A stretch of 64,000 bases of DNA, from contig JAFREE010000089.1 in assembly GCA_019400425.1 (NCBI GenBank), positions 1 to 64,000 on the forward strand, written 5' to 3'. Shown one piece after another: positions 22,351 through 33,473 of this stretch; within the stretch, counting starts at the first letter, position 1, and every line of letters starts with the position of its first letter. This stretch comes from Hymenochaete sp. R1 (lineage: Eukaryota; Basidiomycota; Agaricomycetes; Hymenochaetales; Hymenochaetaceae). The notes under the pieces are model-generated. The model did no database searches. It was not told the DNA's origin and saw only the letters and a program-made list of their open reading frames with translations. A program made the translations under genes and the position numbers.

Positions 22351-22823
22351 TAGTGGAAGCGTAAGGCACGTCGACATTAATACAAGAAGACTGCGCCTCT
22401 GCCATCGTAATGACCATGGTCACGTATGGAACCAGAGATCGCGAGAATATTTACGGGGGTCGCGTTCCTCTGTCTGACTATTTCTCACGAATATCGCAAA
22501 TTAACCGGTACCGGCTCCGGCTCCGGCATCGACTCTGAGTTCATATTTTCAGTCATTCTGCTTTAGGACGTGTTACCGGAATCTACTTCAATATCGGCGC
22601 TCTTAAGCTTCCAATCTATGTTTCGTGCTTTCACTATGAGTTCATAACACGTCCAAATATGTCTTTGACTCCACTTCAGAGTCTATGTTTCAGTGTTTTT
22701 ATAATTTACTAACGTCATACTACAATCATAGCGTATACTTAGAAAAAGTAATATATGTACATATTAACAAGACTATACGTCCTCCTCGATGCCACCTAGC
22801 TCCAACGTCCGTCGCGGTTGCGC

Positions 22824-25144
22824 TTATGGCTTGAACGGCGTTACCAACAGAGGCATCTGTGTCGTGTCGTTTCCTGACCCCGCCACTGTCGGCCGGATAA
22901 TACCACCCATTTCCCAACAGATCTTGGGTCCGGCGGAAAAAATAAACTTCTCCATCAATGACGACAGAACGAGTTCTCCAGAAGTATGCTTATTAAAACA
23001 GAAAGAACATTGAATGCGAATTTGAGGTGACTCACTTGTTTCCAACTCAGAGAACTTGAAACCGCTAGAAGATAGCAGAATCAGAACCCATCAAATATTT
23101 TCTGCGGAGTACATACATGCAACCTCTGCTGCCTCCGAGGAATGTCATCCTAAATAGAACCGTAGAATGTCATTTCGAGTCGGCAAGTCAAAGTTCGAAC
23201 CTCACATTGAAGAGTAGACACCTGGCAGGCGAGCGTCTGCAACAGTTTTCGGCAACGGTTTCAACCAGCGTTCTGGCTTCCAAATCTCCGCGTCTTCACC
23301 CCAGATAGCCTTACTACGATTGGCTCCATATATGGACAGAATAAATTGTTGCCCTTTCTTCACGGGAATCTCGCTGATCATGGTCTTACCGTCCGTGGCT
23401 AAGATAGGCCAAGCAAGAGGCAGGACGGTATCCTTCGTTGCTCTATAGCAAGCATCATCAGGATTTTTTTTTAAAAAAAAGAAGCGCAAATAAATGCTTA
23501 CTTGCGAGGTAGGGTCGGGGCTGGAGGGGAAACGCGAAAAGTCTCGCGGCAAATGGCATCAAGATATGGCAATCCCATTAATGTTTCGTAGTCGAACTCC
23601 CGGCCCTCGCATTTTTCACAACTGGCAATAATCTCTTCTCGTAAAGTGGACTGTATCGCGGGATTGAAAACAAGATAGTGCAGAATCATGCACAAAGCAT
23701 GAGATGTTGAATCTTGACCCGCAAAGATGAATGTGCTGGGATCGGCCAGTGTTGGTGTGCATTTACTCCGCTAATTGTGGAAAACGAGACTCACTTGACC
23801 TGTCCTATTATCTCGCCTTCGGGTAAACGCTCGCCTTCAGCCGCGTGCATGTTTTCGCTCACTAAAACAAATATGTCTTGTCAATCATTCACTAAAGCAA
23901 ATCACCTATCACAACTCACATAAAACGCTCAAGATATCCTTTCCTTGGCTTACAAGTTGCTTTGCGCCTTCTTTGCCCTTCGTTAGCGCTGAAAGCTTCT
24001 CTTCGTAAATCTTCCGTGATCCATTGTCCAGAGTGTCGACTATTCTTGCCAATTCTTTGACCGTTCCCGAGGCAAACATGTCCAAAATTTTCCTTCTGAA
24101 AGGAGGAGATCCGATATGCGAAACATAGGGCAGTAATTGCCCAAGAAACCGTGAGCGGAAAAGAAGCGGACTTGCCAAGTAGTTAATTTCAATATCAGAA
24201 GAGGGGAATAAATTCGAGACATCTAATCACTTTAAGTGTTTGACCGCGGTGCTATATTCGTTGGAGTCGCCTTCATTCAGCGGTCCAAAGGTATGCCCAA
24301 GCCCGCCTCGGCCAATGCATTCCAATGCCGTTCTCGATAACCATTTCATAATATCAATCACTGCCGGCTGGTCCTTGATCTCTCGGCTAATACAGTCTTG
24401 CATCTATCGAGCGTAAGATATATGAAGCTATCGTCTCGGAGAGAAATACGAACCTCTGTCATGATCGGGTAGAAAATCGGCAGGATATTCCGTAAGTGCT
24501 TCATTGAGAATAGAGGGTTAAGCATCTTGCGCTGTCTCTTGTGCCTCAAACCTCATTAAAAGTTAGTGGTTGCTTAAGGAAGTAAACGATTTTGGGATCG
24601 TACCTGATGTTGAGACGAGTCCATCACCGAAAGCTATGTGGTTCGTTCTATCATATAAATAAATCGTCTGTCAGCACTAAGAACTAGAGGCCAACGAGCA
24701 TTGACTGACGCATAGAATACGTCTGTTTCATCATAGTTGTGCTGCTCCTTCAATATGATGTAATGCATTGCAAGCGGGTCTGAAACGTAAAGATGCTTAT
24801 CCTAATAGTGGAACACTTGAACGGTCGAGCGAAGGAGCGAAATCGTAACACTCACGCTTAGGGTCATGTTGACCTTACACAGTCCACCAAATGAGTTGAT
24901 CAAATAGTCATGGTACGACCACGCGTTTGGAACGAAGAGCTGAAAGAAGTTTCCTAGGAGAGTGTCAGACTGAAAGAGACTCCACTCTACCGAATGCTCC
25001 GTCACCTGAGAGAAATGAAGCGCTTGGAGGGCCTCGGATGAAAGAGTACTTTGTGAGATAGGAGTATATGCGACAGACTGTCAACACAGTGAAAGCGAGA
25101 AGCAAACTTCCAAAGGCAGTGGTGGGTTCCATCTTGGTGAGCAT
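22824..25144 (-). CDS. Cytochrome P450 monooxygenase
   Basis: Microsomal haem-thiolate monooxygenase, split into about eleven exons. An N-terminal anchor (AFGSLLLAFTVLTVCRIYSYL) is followed by a Pro-rich turn (RGPPSAS). The I helix is FIFAGQDSTSHAL, the K helix ExxR is ETFR in AICRETFRVSPPAPTLPRK, the PERF region is WKPERWL, and the haem loop is FLGGSRGCIG with the Cys ligand. It ends MPLLVTPFKP. The haem loop is assembled across two introns (AT|G ATG ACA, then TGC AT|C GGT), and a third acceptor ending TGGAG restores LETKLVLSSLMEKF. The start is the ATG at 25144 or the in-frame one at 25132. All key residues are present, so it should be active. The substrate is unknown, and no biosynthetic partner genes sit next to it. 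Confidence 0.9.
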
Positions 25145-27409
25145 CACGAATGGGATGGACGAGCATGGTTTTTAAAGAGGTCCGTTCCATGCGCGATAGC
25201 GTAGGAATATAGGTCGAAACCCTCCGGTCCCAATCGGATTGTGGTTTCCTGCAAGTATGTATCTCCTATACTTTGCCTCATTTGGAGGCTTTGACATGCA
25301 TGCTTATGAAAATGAAAGACGGTGAGAGTACGCCGAAAGAAACAGCCTAAGAGAAGCTCTAGCATGATGTTGATACGTTCACGGTGTTTCGGTTGCATAC
25401 AACCCGGATGCTTTAAGTAGATTCTTAGACTTCGATGCGAATCAGATACTTAAGAGATATGTGGTTTTAAGGATGAGCGATTGGTATTCGAAGTGCATTC
25501 TGAAATCTTGTATTGAGTGGTTAGCTTGTCAAAAGGGTCGTAGTATTCAATCACGTACAACTACATGAGAGATGTTTTGCACATGACATTCGAACTCATC
25601 CACCTAATATCTTTATAAGCATCGCACTTTTTTGCGATAAAAAGTCGGCAGGGGGACAGAAGATGGAGAGAAGAAAGACGGAGGAGCACGTATACAGAAG
25701 ACAGTGCGACTGGTCTTGGCCCGGGTACAGCTTCAGAGAATATGTTAAACCCGGATCCCCGGCAATTCCAATATAGGCCGGAGTTAAATGCTTTGAGAAA
25801 ATCCTGGGCTTTTCGGAATTTTTGAAGTTTTGAACCCGGACTTTGCCCCGGCCTACATGTGCTCGTGCCTTCAAAAACTTGGACATTCGGTGGGGTTTCC
25901 GAGTGTTCTGTTACACCATGGTGTAGCTCGTTCGATGTAAACGCTTCTCCGAGAACACTCACAGAGGACCGCAGAGTCTGGAGTGGAATTTGAAAGGCAG
26001 AAAGGACTGAAATGAAACTCGGAAGCATTACTTAGAAGAGCAACATACCTTTGCACAAGTTTAGTAAGACTTGAATGCCCAAAATTACGGAGGTAGGCGT
26101 ACTGAATAGTGAATGGAAAGTGAGAGTTGATACCCTTTCATTTTGGTTCGGCGCGTCGATCATGCGAGCAACGTGGGCATCAGGTTCGCAACAATATTAA
26201 TACTCCTCCTTTGTTGCCTTGCTTTGAGCCACCATGCTTTGCACTCTTATATTGAAGGCGGGGCTGGAGCCTATATAAATAGGATTTTTTTAGTGGTTAT
26301 GCCATCAACCTTGTTCATTCTGACCCACCGCGATTTTAACCGGAACTGTCCCCTGGGTCACAAACAAAGGCAGCCACCCACATCTCAACGGTCAGCAAAA
26401 CATCGTGAGCCCGATTCCAATTCATTTCCGTTTCCCCTCTTTCCTAACAAAGATCATTCAGATGCGCAAAGTAATCGGGTTCGTCTTGTCAAATCAACAA
26501 ATCGTTCGACTAGCGTCGTCTATGTGCAAGGGTCAGAACATCGATTATGTTTCGGCTTCACACACAATCAAGAACGTACTTAAGAATTCAGTGATAAAAT
26601 CATGCGTGGGGCTCGCTTTGATTCGAATCGGGAGGTCGCAAACGGTCGCAAAGCACAACGCGCAAGCACGCGAGCCGAACCGACAGTACTTTATGATCGT
26701 CACGGACATCGTTGAGGGAGGGAATGACGAGACTGAATCGAATTACACTCGCTCGGAGTTGCAGCTAGGGTACTCGAGTACGGATAGAAAGGCCGGGAGA
26801 TGTGTAGAATGGCTGTCGATATACGGGCTAAGACGAACAGAAATCAGAAAATGCTGGGCGACGATGCCTTTGAGTTTTGTCGAGCCTCTCGTATAAAATG
26901 AGCCACCCAGACAGTTTCTTTGTTCCTTTATCGAAAATGTATCATTTGTATAACGTCTGCAGACGCTTAGTATTGATTGTCACGGGCCCAGGACTTGTGA
27001 GGCACGAGTAGAAAACGAGCGTCATATTCAACTTCAGCATTAATGGGCTTGTCGAGTTAGCCATGCGATCCGCAAAGTATTGCCATTTTGTTCGTCGGGG
27101 GTGATAACTCGTCGCACCCGCCTCCTTCAGTCTTCAAGATGTATATAGTGCATAATATGGAGCAAGAAGCAAGTAGCAGGACATCATGAAGAGAAGATGA
27201 TGGCAAAGAAGGCGGAGCTCGCGCGACTGGAGCCTGAATGAGCCCGTCCGGTAAACTCTTCCCACGGCCAGATTTCTCCTTGATATATGGCATGTATTCT
27301 AATTGCTCATGCTCTTCCGCGTCGTTCTACATAAATCTTTCCGCTGAAATTTCATGACATCAGAATATGACATTGCTTTCTCTACTATGGATCGTACATG
27401 TTCTCTTTT
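25145..27409. other. Gene-poor stretch between P450 and PD-(D/E)XK gene 2
   Basis: About 2.3 kb. Open frames up to 163 codons exist (26405-26896 on plus, 25561-26028 on minus), but I see no domain, conserved splice pattern or paralog. A TATA-like CTATAAATAG occurs near 26270. No repeat or RNA gene is recognised. Confidence 0.45.
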
Positions 27410-28061
27410 CTAATGGGCATCACGAGCCTGCCAGTAACTTTGCTTGATCGTAGTGAGGCAATTCTGGAGATTCGAATGCGCAGACACCCCATCGAACCCA
27501 TCCAAAACGTAAAGAAGCTCGTTGTAGCCGTACAAGACGCGTGCGTAAATCACATCGTTGATAACGAGAACGCCCCAGATGGGAATGTTGGCACGAGTGA
27601 GCGGCCTCGCCTCCGATTTGACGCGGTTCATGTAGTCCTTGAGCTGTTTCATCGACTCCCTAAAGTGATCGTCCTTCGTCGCCTGCTGCGACTCGGGACG
27701 GACGCCCTTTAATTGCGCCGCACGCTTCACTTCGATCACGCAGATGAAGTAGTCGTCGTCCTGGTTGTTGGGCGTTCGGACCTCGGATGCGACGAAATCG
27801 GGGATACGGTCATTTCCAGCTGGGTTGGTGCGGACCATCGTCAGCTGAGGAGTGACTTGGTAGCGTTTTATGATGGGGAAGGTCTGGACGATGAAGGCGT
27901 TGTCGACACCGTAGAGCTCTGCCTCGAGGTAGTTGGAAGCCGGGTCTTTCTGTCCCAAAGCTTGGGCACGGGTCCTGATCCAGGTTACATCCTGTCGACG
28001 CCATTAGAATTATAAAGTATGAGAAAAACGATGAGCTGCTCACATCTGCGTGTTCGGGCAT
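27410..28061 (-). CDS. PD-(D/E)XK nuclease-fold protein 2 (199 aa)
   Basis: Two exons, 28044-28061 (MPEHAD) and 27410-27991, with a 52-nt intron. The core is RIPDFV (Asp71), then FICVIEVKRAA (Glu93, Lys95), then MKQLKDYM. These are the same elements in the same order as in the protein at 3180, and NYLEAELYG matches NYEASMYG there. The later strand block IPIWGVLVINDVIYARVL matches IPARLYGILFVANAAQVFYI, so the two are distant homologs, this one shorter at both ends. There is no signal peptide. It lies head-to-head with a small-protein gene at 28653. Nuclease activity is plausible from the intact D-ExK residues but not shown. Confidence 0.78.
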
Positions 28062-28652
28062 TGTGACTAGATCAGTTGTAGCTGAGAGGTTGGTTGGTTT
28101 GTGGTGCCTTTCCACGAAGACACCTGGATATTTATACCTTTTCTTTCCTATGACATTGCCTTCCCGCGATCTCACCGTTGAAACATTCTTCTCGGGCTGA
28201 CGCAATCCTTTGGAAAAATAACTATCCATCACTGAGTTTTTGTCCCTATGAAACAAAACATAAACACAGAGTCGAAATCGCGAAGGCAACCGGTTCAATA
28301 CTAACATCCAAACAGTTGGACGCCGCCGTGAAACAGCTCGGAATAACACGAAGCAGAAGGCTGGGTCTACGCTCTGAGTCGAAACGGGAGCTTTTCTAGG
28401 CAGTGATCGCCGCACATTCCCGTGAACAAAGGTTTGTCGGAGTAATGGTGAAGTTACTGATGGCGTCCTAAAACAGTGGCCACGTACGGCGCACCGCTTT
28501 CATGTATCGTGGATATAAAAACCCGAGGGGGTCGTTCCAATTATCAACAACAACAACAACACAATCCCCATTACATCCAAAGTAAAAGTCCTTTCATCCC
28601 AATCTCCCTCCCCCAAAAATATATATAACTCACCCGTCTTTTCTCCTTCCAG
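28062..28652. promoter_or_regulatory. Divergent promoter region of the second module
   Basis: This 591-nt spacer lies between divergent genes. TATAAAA at 28514-28520 (plus strand) serves the small gene, about 135 nt before its ATG, and a short CAA repeat follows (28545-28560). No clear TATA box was found for the minus-strand gene. Confidence 0.5.
28514..28520 (+). promoter_or_regulatory. TATA-like box of the 139-aa protein gene
   Basis: TATAAAA, about 135 nt upstream of the ATG at 28653. Confidence 0.5.
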
Positions 28653-29072
28653 ATGCCTGCAGTACCCGAATACGTCTCCGGCTTCACCTTCACGAGAGAG
28701 CAGGTTCAGGCCGCTGCTAAGAAATGTGCCGACCTCCCTGTCAGAAACCAGGAAGGGGCCCACGTCGAGCCGGTCAGCGATGCCGAGATGCAGGTCCTGA
28801 AAGTCGTCAAAGACATCTGCGGCGGAAGAAACCCAGCATGCGCCGAGTTCAAGGAGCTCAAGCCAGCCGACGGCAGCATCAAATATATCGCTGTCGTCCA
28901 CAGGGGTACGAACAACCAGGAGAGCTTTACCAACGTTGGAAAGAAGGGAATGGGTGCGGTTTGCATTGCGTGGCTGGTGAAGAAGGGTCTCGTTGATGAC
29001 AAAAAGCAGGATAAGGCGAGGGACTTCTGGAAGACGTATACCACTGAGCAAGCCGGCTATAACAGCGATTAG
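28653..29072 (+). CDS. Small uncharacterised protein facing PD-(D/E)XK gene 2 (139 aa)
   Basis: Single-exon gene, family not recognised. The protein is soluble, Lys-rich and without a signal peptide. Its N-terminus YVSGFTFTREQVQAAAKK lines up with VVGFHLTLRDQIQLSSK of the small proteins at 1136 and 1933, and its C-terminal ARDFWKTYTTEQ is loosely like ALKFLEKYGMSNEE there. The middle (IKYIAVVHRGTNN) has no obvious counterpart. I infer remote homology, supported by the same head-to-head placement against a PD-(D/E)XK gene. Strong third-position G/C bias and a TATA-like box upstream indicate a real, probably well expressed gene. Confidence 0.72.
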   Translation: MPAVPEYVSGFTFTREQVQAAAKKCADLPVRNQEGAHVEPVSDAEMQVLKVVKDICGGRNPACAEFKELKPADGSIKYIAVVHRGTNNQESFTNVGKKGMGAVCIAWLVKKGLVDDKKQDKARDFWKTYTTEQAGYNSD

Positions 29073-29545
29073 AGTTCTCGAGATGTATCAGTGTATAGAA
29101 AGAAGTCAGTAATCAAAAAAAATCAAGTTCCGTTTAAAATGAACTGTTGGAATCTTACAAAGGCAAATATGCTTATTCATGGGCAAACTTGAAGGCAGGA
29201 AGCCGAGAACCGCGTCGTTATACCGTGGAGCAGGCACCACACCCTGGCACTCATATGCGGGCTACTATCGAAACATCTGATGGACGGTATCGAGGAGATG
29301 GATTGTTAATAATACGCTGCGGGAAAAAGGCCCGACGTTTGAGCAGTAAAGAACAAAAGGAAAACAGGCCGGCAATGGCAAAGAAAGTGGTCCGCACGTA
29401 TACATTTGAGATAGAAGAACACTACGGGGAAACAGAAATACCATTGAAGATATCCAAGATATATATCTATGCAGCTTGTATTGGTAAGGGAGGTGTTGCA
29501 GCATGGTCTATGTGCACTCCAATCGTAGAGGATCGTGCGTGTAAA
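29073..29545. other. Convergent spacer
   Basis: 473 nt between the stop codons of the 139-aa gene and the membrane-protein gene. It overlaps an open plus-strand frame (29147-29620) that starts without an ATG and runs into the neighbouring gene on the other strand; I take that as chance. Confidence 0.45.
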
Positions 29546-30903
29546 TTATTGCGTCTTCGTCTTAGGTTTTCTAGGTGTTGCGTCTGGATGGTGATTATAA
29601 GCATGATTTTGCTCAAGTAGAAACAGATACTTACACATCTTTACTGTAGGATTTTTCTTATTTGCAGCCCATCGATCCTTTGCAAATTGTGGGCCCAAAG
29701 TCTTGACCGTCCTCGAGACGAACAAAGTCGCCAAGAATACCGCACAGACAGCCCTAGCATACTCCCCGTCCATCGCCACCGCTTTGACGTGAAACGTCTC
29801 CACAACCTTTTCCACGTCCGCTTCCACGACTGGAACTTTTTCTGTCACCGAGCCCAGGGCTCCCGAACCGAGGTACTGGACGAGTAGCGAGTGCAGGTCT
29901 GCCCAGAAGGGCTGAGCGTGCGTGAGGAGGGCGTAGAGAGCTGTTGTTACAGGCGCACACCAAAGATCGATGGTTGTCCAGCCATATGCTTTAAGCTCGG
30001 TAGGTGTTGCAAGGGACCAACCGGCGGGATTAAACATGCTAAAGAGATTAACCAGGAAGAAGCCTGTGTTGGCGGTAATCTAGAAACATCATTAGTGGTT
30101 GAGAGACGAGGCATGCACTCCGAGTAAGGACATACCAGTGAGGACAGGCAGAGTGTCCAAGGCGATGATCTGATACCCTCGTGCGCGTGCGTGATGACGA
30201 GGCCCGGGATCAGGGAACACAGGAGGTAAGCTCGTGTTAGGCCGTCGAAAAAACTCAATGGGAATTCGGTCTTGAATGATAGCAGCGGTACATAAGCAGA
30301 GGGTATTGCGTCCACCAGAAGCGTAAGAATGGCGTATAGAGCTGGGACTACCGGGGAGTAAACGAATGACGGGGATGCGTTCAACCAGGGGTCTACAACA
30401 ATGAACTAGGGTCAAACGCAATCTAAGAGAGACCATGGGTACGCACTCATAACTGCTTCACCACCGTATACCACCACCAACGTCATCGCGACATTCTTTA
30501 CTCCGCTCGAGACTTCGAGTTCCCTGGCTTCACTAGACTTACCGAGACCTCTTAAGTGCAAGTCCCTCAGTTGCCTCAGGACGACGCAGAGCCTCAGAGC
30601 AGCAGTGACATCGAGCGTGCTGATGGATAACCCTGCCCATGTAAATGGTGGTATTGGTTGCAGAAGAGCTCGGTATGTGCCTACAACCAACGCCAAGGTC
30701 ATACCCAAGCTCATTGCGCCGCGGTTGCTGTTGTCAGTGTTGAAGTCGCTAGATGATTTCGTCGAGGCAAGCGCGCGTTGACGTCGATTCCTTTTGATGG
30801 AATATATGTTTTCCGGGCCGAGCCGATCCTCTCCTCCGTCAGTGCCGCACAACACAGTAGTACATATTAATAATGCTTGAACATGCATAGCATGGCATGG
30901 CAA
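29546..30903 (-). CDS. Multi-pass membrane protein of unknown function (415 aa)
   Basis: Three exons: 30447-30903, 30136-30392 and 29546-30079. The phases fit and the sum divides by three. Several hydrophobic helices are visible: MTLALVVGTYRALLQ, VPALYAILTLLVDAIPSAY, LLCSLIPGLVI, ITANTGFFLVNLFSMF, APVTTALYALLTHA and YARAVCAVFLATLFV. The ends are basic, and the C-terminus has a His/Lys-rich tail. I do not recognise the family. The first ~60 residues, upstream of MSLGMTLALVVG, are the least certain, and the start could be internal. It is tandem with glutaryl-CoA dehydrogenase on the same strand with only ~125 nt between them. Confidence 0.68.
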
Positions 30904-31029
30904 AGCGGCGGTAACTCACACTTAGACACTTCTAGGCTTTGATTTGGACGTAAATATTGTGCTCTCTGTATATCTAATGTACAAAATCCTGTGCATAATA
31001 CAACCATTACTATTGTCGTTCCATCTTGC

Positions 31030-32680
31030 TTAGTTTGAGAACGCCTGAATGCCCGTAATCGCCTTCCCAAGAATGAGGGCATGCACATCCTCCGTCCCTT
31101 CATACGTGTTCGTCACCTGCAAATTCACGACATGTCTTCCAACATGATACTCATCAGCACATGCATTCCCACCCAATATGTCCAATAAACTTCGACATTG
31201 CTTTAGCGCAGACTTGCAATTAGCCCGTTTGACAAGACTTATCATCTCTGGTGCAAGCATTCCTTCTTGATCCTTGACCCTTCCGACGTGTAAGGCAGCG
31301 AGCAGCCCAAGCGATGCTGCACTCGCGGCCTCCGCGAGTTTCTTCTGCACGAGCTGGAACGATGCTAATGGTCGTCCAAACTGCTTTCTCTCGAGCGCAT
31401 ATTCGCGTGCGCGCGTCAGCGAGTCTTCGAGAGCTCCCATAACGCCCCAGCTGATCCCGAATCGTGCGTTGTTCAAGCACGAGAAAGGGAGAGCAAGTCC
31501 CGAGACGTTGTTCGCAGGGAGTAAAGCGTCCTTGCCCACTCGAACGTTGTCCATAAAGACACTCCCTGTCAACGATACGCGCAGTGCTAGCTTGTTCTTG
31601 ATCGACGGTGTGTCAAGACCAGGCAAAGATTTGGTAGCGCTGGACTCGAGCTGAGAACGATCAATGAGGAAACCGCGAATGCGGTTGTCCCATTTGCAAC
31701 GCGCCCAGATGAGGATGAGGTGCGCTACAGGAGCGTTCGAGATCCAGGTCTTGGAACCATTGATAATGAATCCACCATCCACGTCTTCGGCTGTAGTCTC
31801 CATTGCAGCGGGGTCGGACCCGTGATTAGGTTCCGTTAAACCCTAGAAGGAATATGAGCCAGCGTAATGATGTGAAAAAAGCAAGCGTACAAAACAACCA
31901 ATTATCTCTCCTTTAGCCAGACGCGGAAGATATTTAGCTTTTTGTTCCTCCGAGCCAAATTCGTTGATAGGGTGCATGACGAGAGAACTCTGCACGGACA
32001 TGGTCGAGCGGTACCCACTGTCGATTCTACTCAAGTTGGGATGAGACAAGTTTTGAGGTGGATAATAATGACATGCTAACCTCTCAACCTCACGCGCGAC
32101 AAGTCCATACGCAACACTGCTAACGCCGGCGCACCCGTACCCTTTGATGGTCGGACCAAGGAGTCCGAGTTCACCCATTTCCGGAATGACTTCCGGCGTG
32201 AACTCTGAGTCAAACGAGGTCAGTTTCGATTTCTGCGCCTAATCCAGGATGTAGCAAATGCTTTACTTTCTGTCCTTTGCGCCTCCAAAACACGAGGAAG
32301 AAGTCTCTCCTATGGAAAACCCCCGTTTTCTTGTTAGCCTCGGTCGGTTTTTAGGGGAACGACATGTATTCATTCCCTACCTGACAATATGACCGAGCCG
32401 TGTCTCTGAATAGCAGACCATACAATCAGCAGCTGTGCACAAAGAAAATCGAAGCCGATGTTCGAACCTTATAGCTATTTCATCCTCTGTCAAAAGTGAC
32501 TCAAGATTGAGTGGGTCCTTTTATGCCATTGGTATATAATTCAGTCATCCCAATTCGAGAGGCTTAGACCCGACATACCTCCCACTTGAACTTTGAGTAG
32601 CTTGAAGCAAGGCGCCTAACGTAGCTAAAATCATTGCGTCTCGTTATCCGTCTAGAATAGTTAAATAGTGCGCGAGACAT
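31030..32680 (-). CDS. Glutaryl-CoA dehydrogenase, mitochondrial
   Basis: FAD enzyme of the acyl-CoA dehydrogenase superfamily that converts glutaryl-CoA to crotonyl-CoA plus CO2 in lysine and tryptophan breakdown. Exon 1 (32579-32680) encodes a basic presequence ([15 protein letters not shown]...) followed by FKWE; exon 2 begins [16 protein letters not shown]. Later pieces are [92 protein letters not shown] and [16 protein letters not shown]. The catalytic Glu lies in [20 protein letters not shown] near the C-terminus. All family blocks are in order and no break is seen. The length, about 420 aa, is normal. Confidence 0.95.
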
Positions 32681-33473
32681 GGTCATTCAGCCTAAGATGG
32701 AGGTGGAGGTGAGAACAGAGAAGAACTTGAAGAACAATGAAGGTCCGAAGACCCATATAGCTGCCGAAATAGTCTAGTCATGTGATACATCTTTGGCCTT
32801 TTTAGGGTTTTGAGAACGCAGAGATCGCCCAAATTTCTTCATCTTTTCCGACTCCCTTGTCATTGTTGTCAAACCGGCGTGTAGATTTGACCACTTAGAC
32901 CACTAATTATAGATGACTTGCTCAGAGGCGAGAGTAAATATTGCTTTACCTCGGATGGTGTTTGGATCGGACAAAATTCTTCAAATACGACATGGGACAG
33001 CTCTGGCTTGGCCGAATCAAATGTTGGTGATCATCATGAATCTGAACCTGATCTATCGTGAGCTGCCGAAAGACGTCTGAGAATTGATTGAGTTGACAGT
33101 ACTAGTGTGAGTTCCTTCGTAAGGGTGGTAATCCGAATACACTTTATCTTCCTTCTCTGTCTTCGTGATCTACTTGTGCTACGCGATCGCTTTTCTTGGT
33201 GAGTATTTGGTCTTGATCGCAGCTTAAACCCCAATAAAGCATCTCTAAGAGCCTGTCACTCATGCTCGTAACTATGCAAGCCGAGTAACATGCTGCAATG
33301 GCCTCGAAAACATCGCACGGATGCATAAGTCAGTCACGCACAAAGGTGTGGTGGACGTAGTTGATAAAAGTACACAAAAAGTACACATGTTGTTACAAAC
33401 CGGAATCTCATTTCCCGTACTGTCTCTCTCACTATCAAATCACGATCAAGATCTTCCACTCGAAGTATTTCCT
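32681..33473. other. Intergenic region upstream of glutaryl-CoA dehydrogenase
   Basis: About 790 nt between the start of the dehydrogenase and the end of the DUF6534 gene. Only short open frames, none supported. Confidence 0.5.

Noticed and set aside
26143..26896. Two overlapping plus-strand ORFs of 146 and 163 codons
   Set aside because: No domain or conserved pattern; the frames overlap each other and end without context.
22824..29072. P450 plus neighbours as a secondary-metabolite cluster
   Set aside because: No synthase, terpene cyclase, transporter or tailoring enzyme lies next to the P450.
29147..29620. Plus-strand ORF of 157 codons
   Set aside because: Begins at a non-ATG codon and overlaps the 3' end of a well-supported minus-strand gene.
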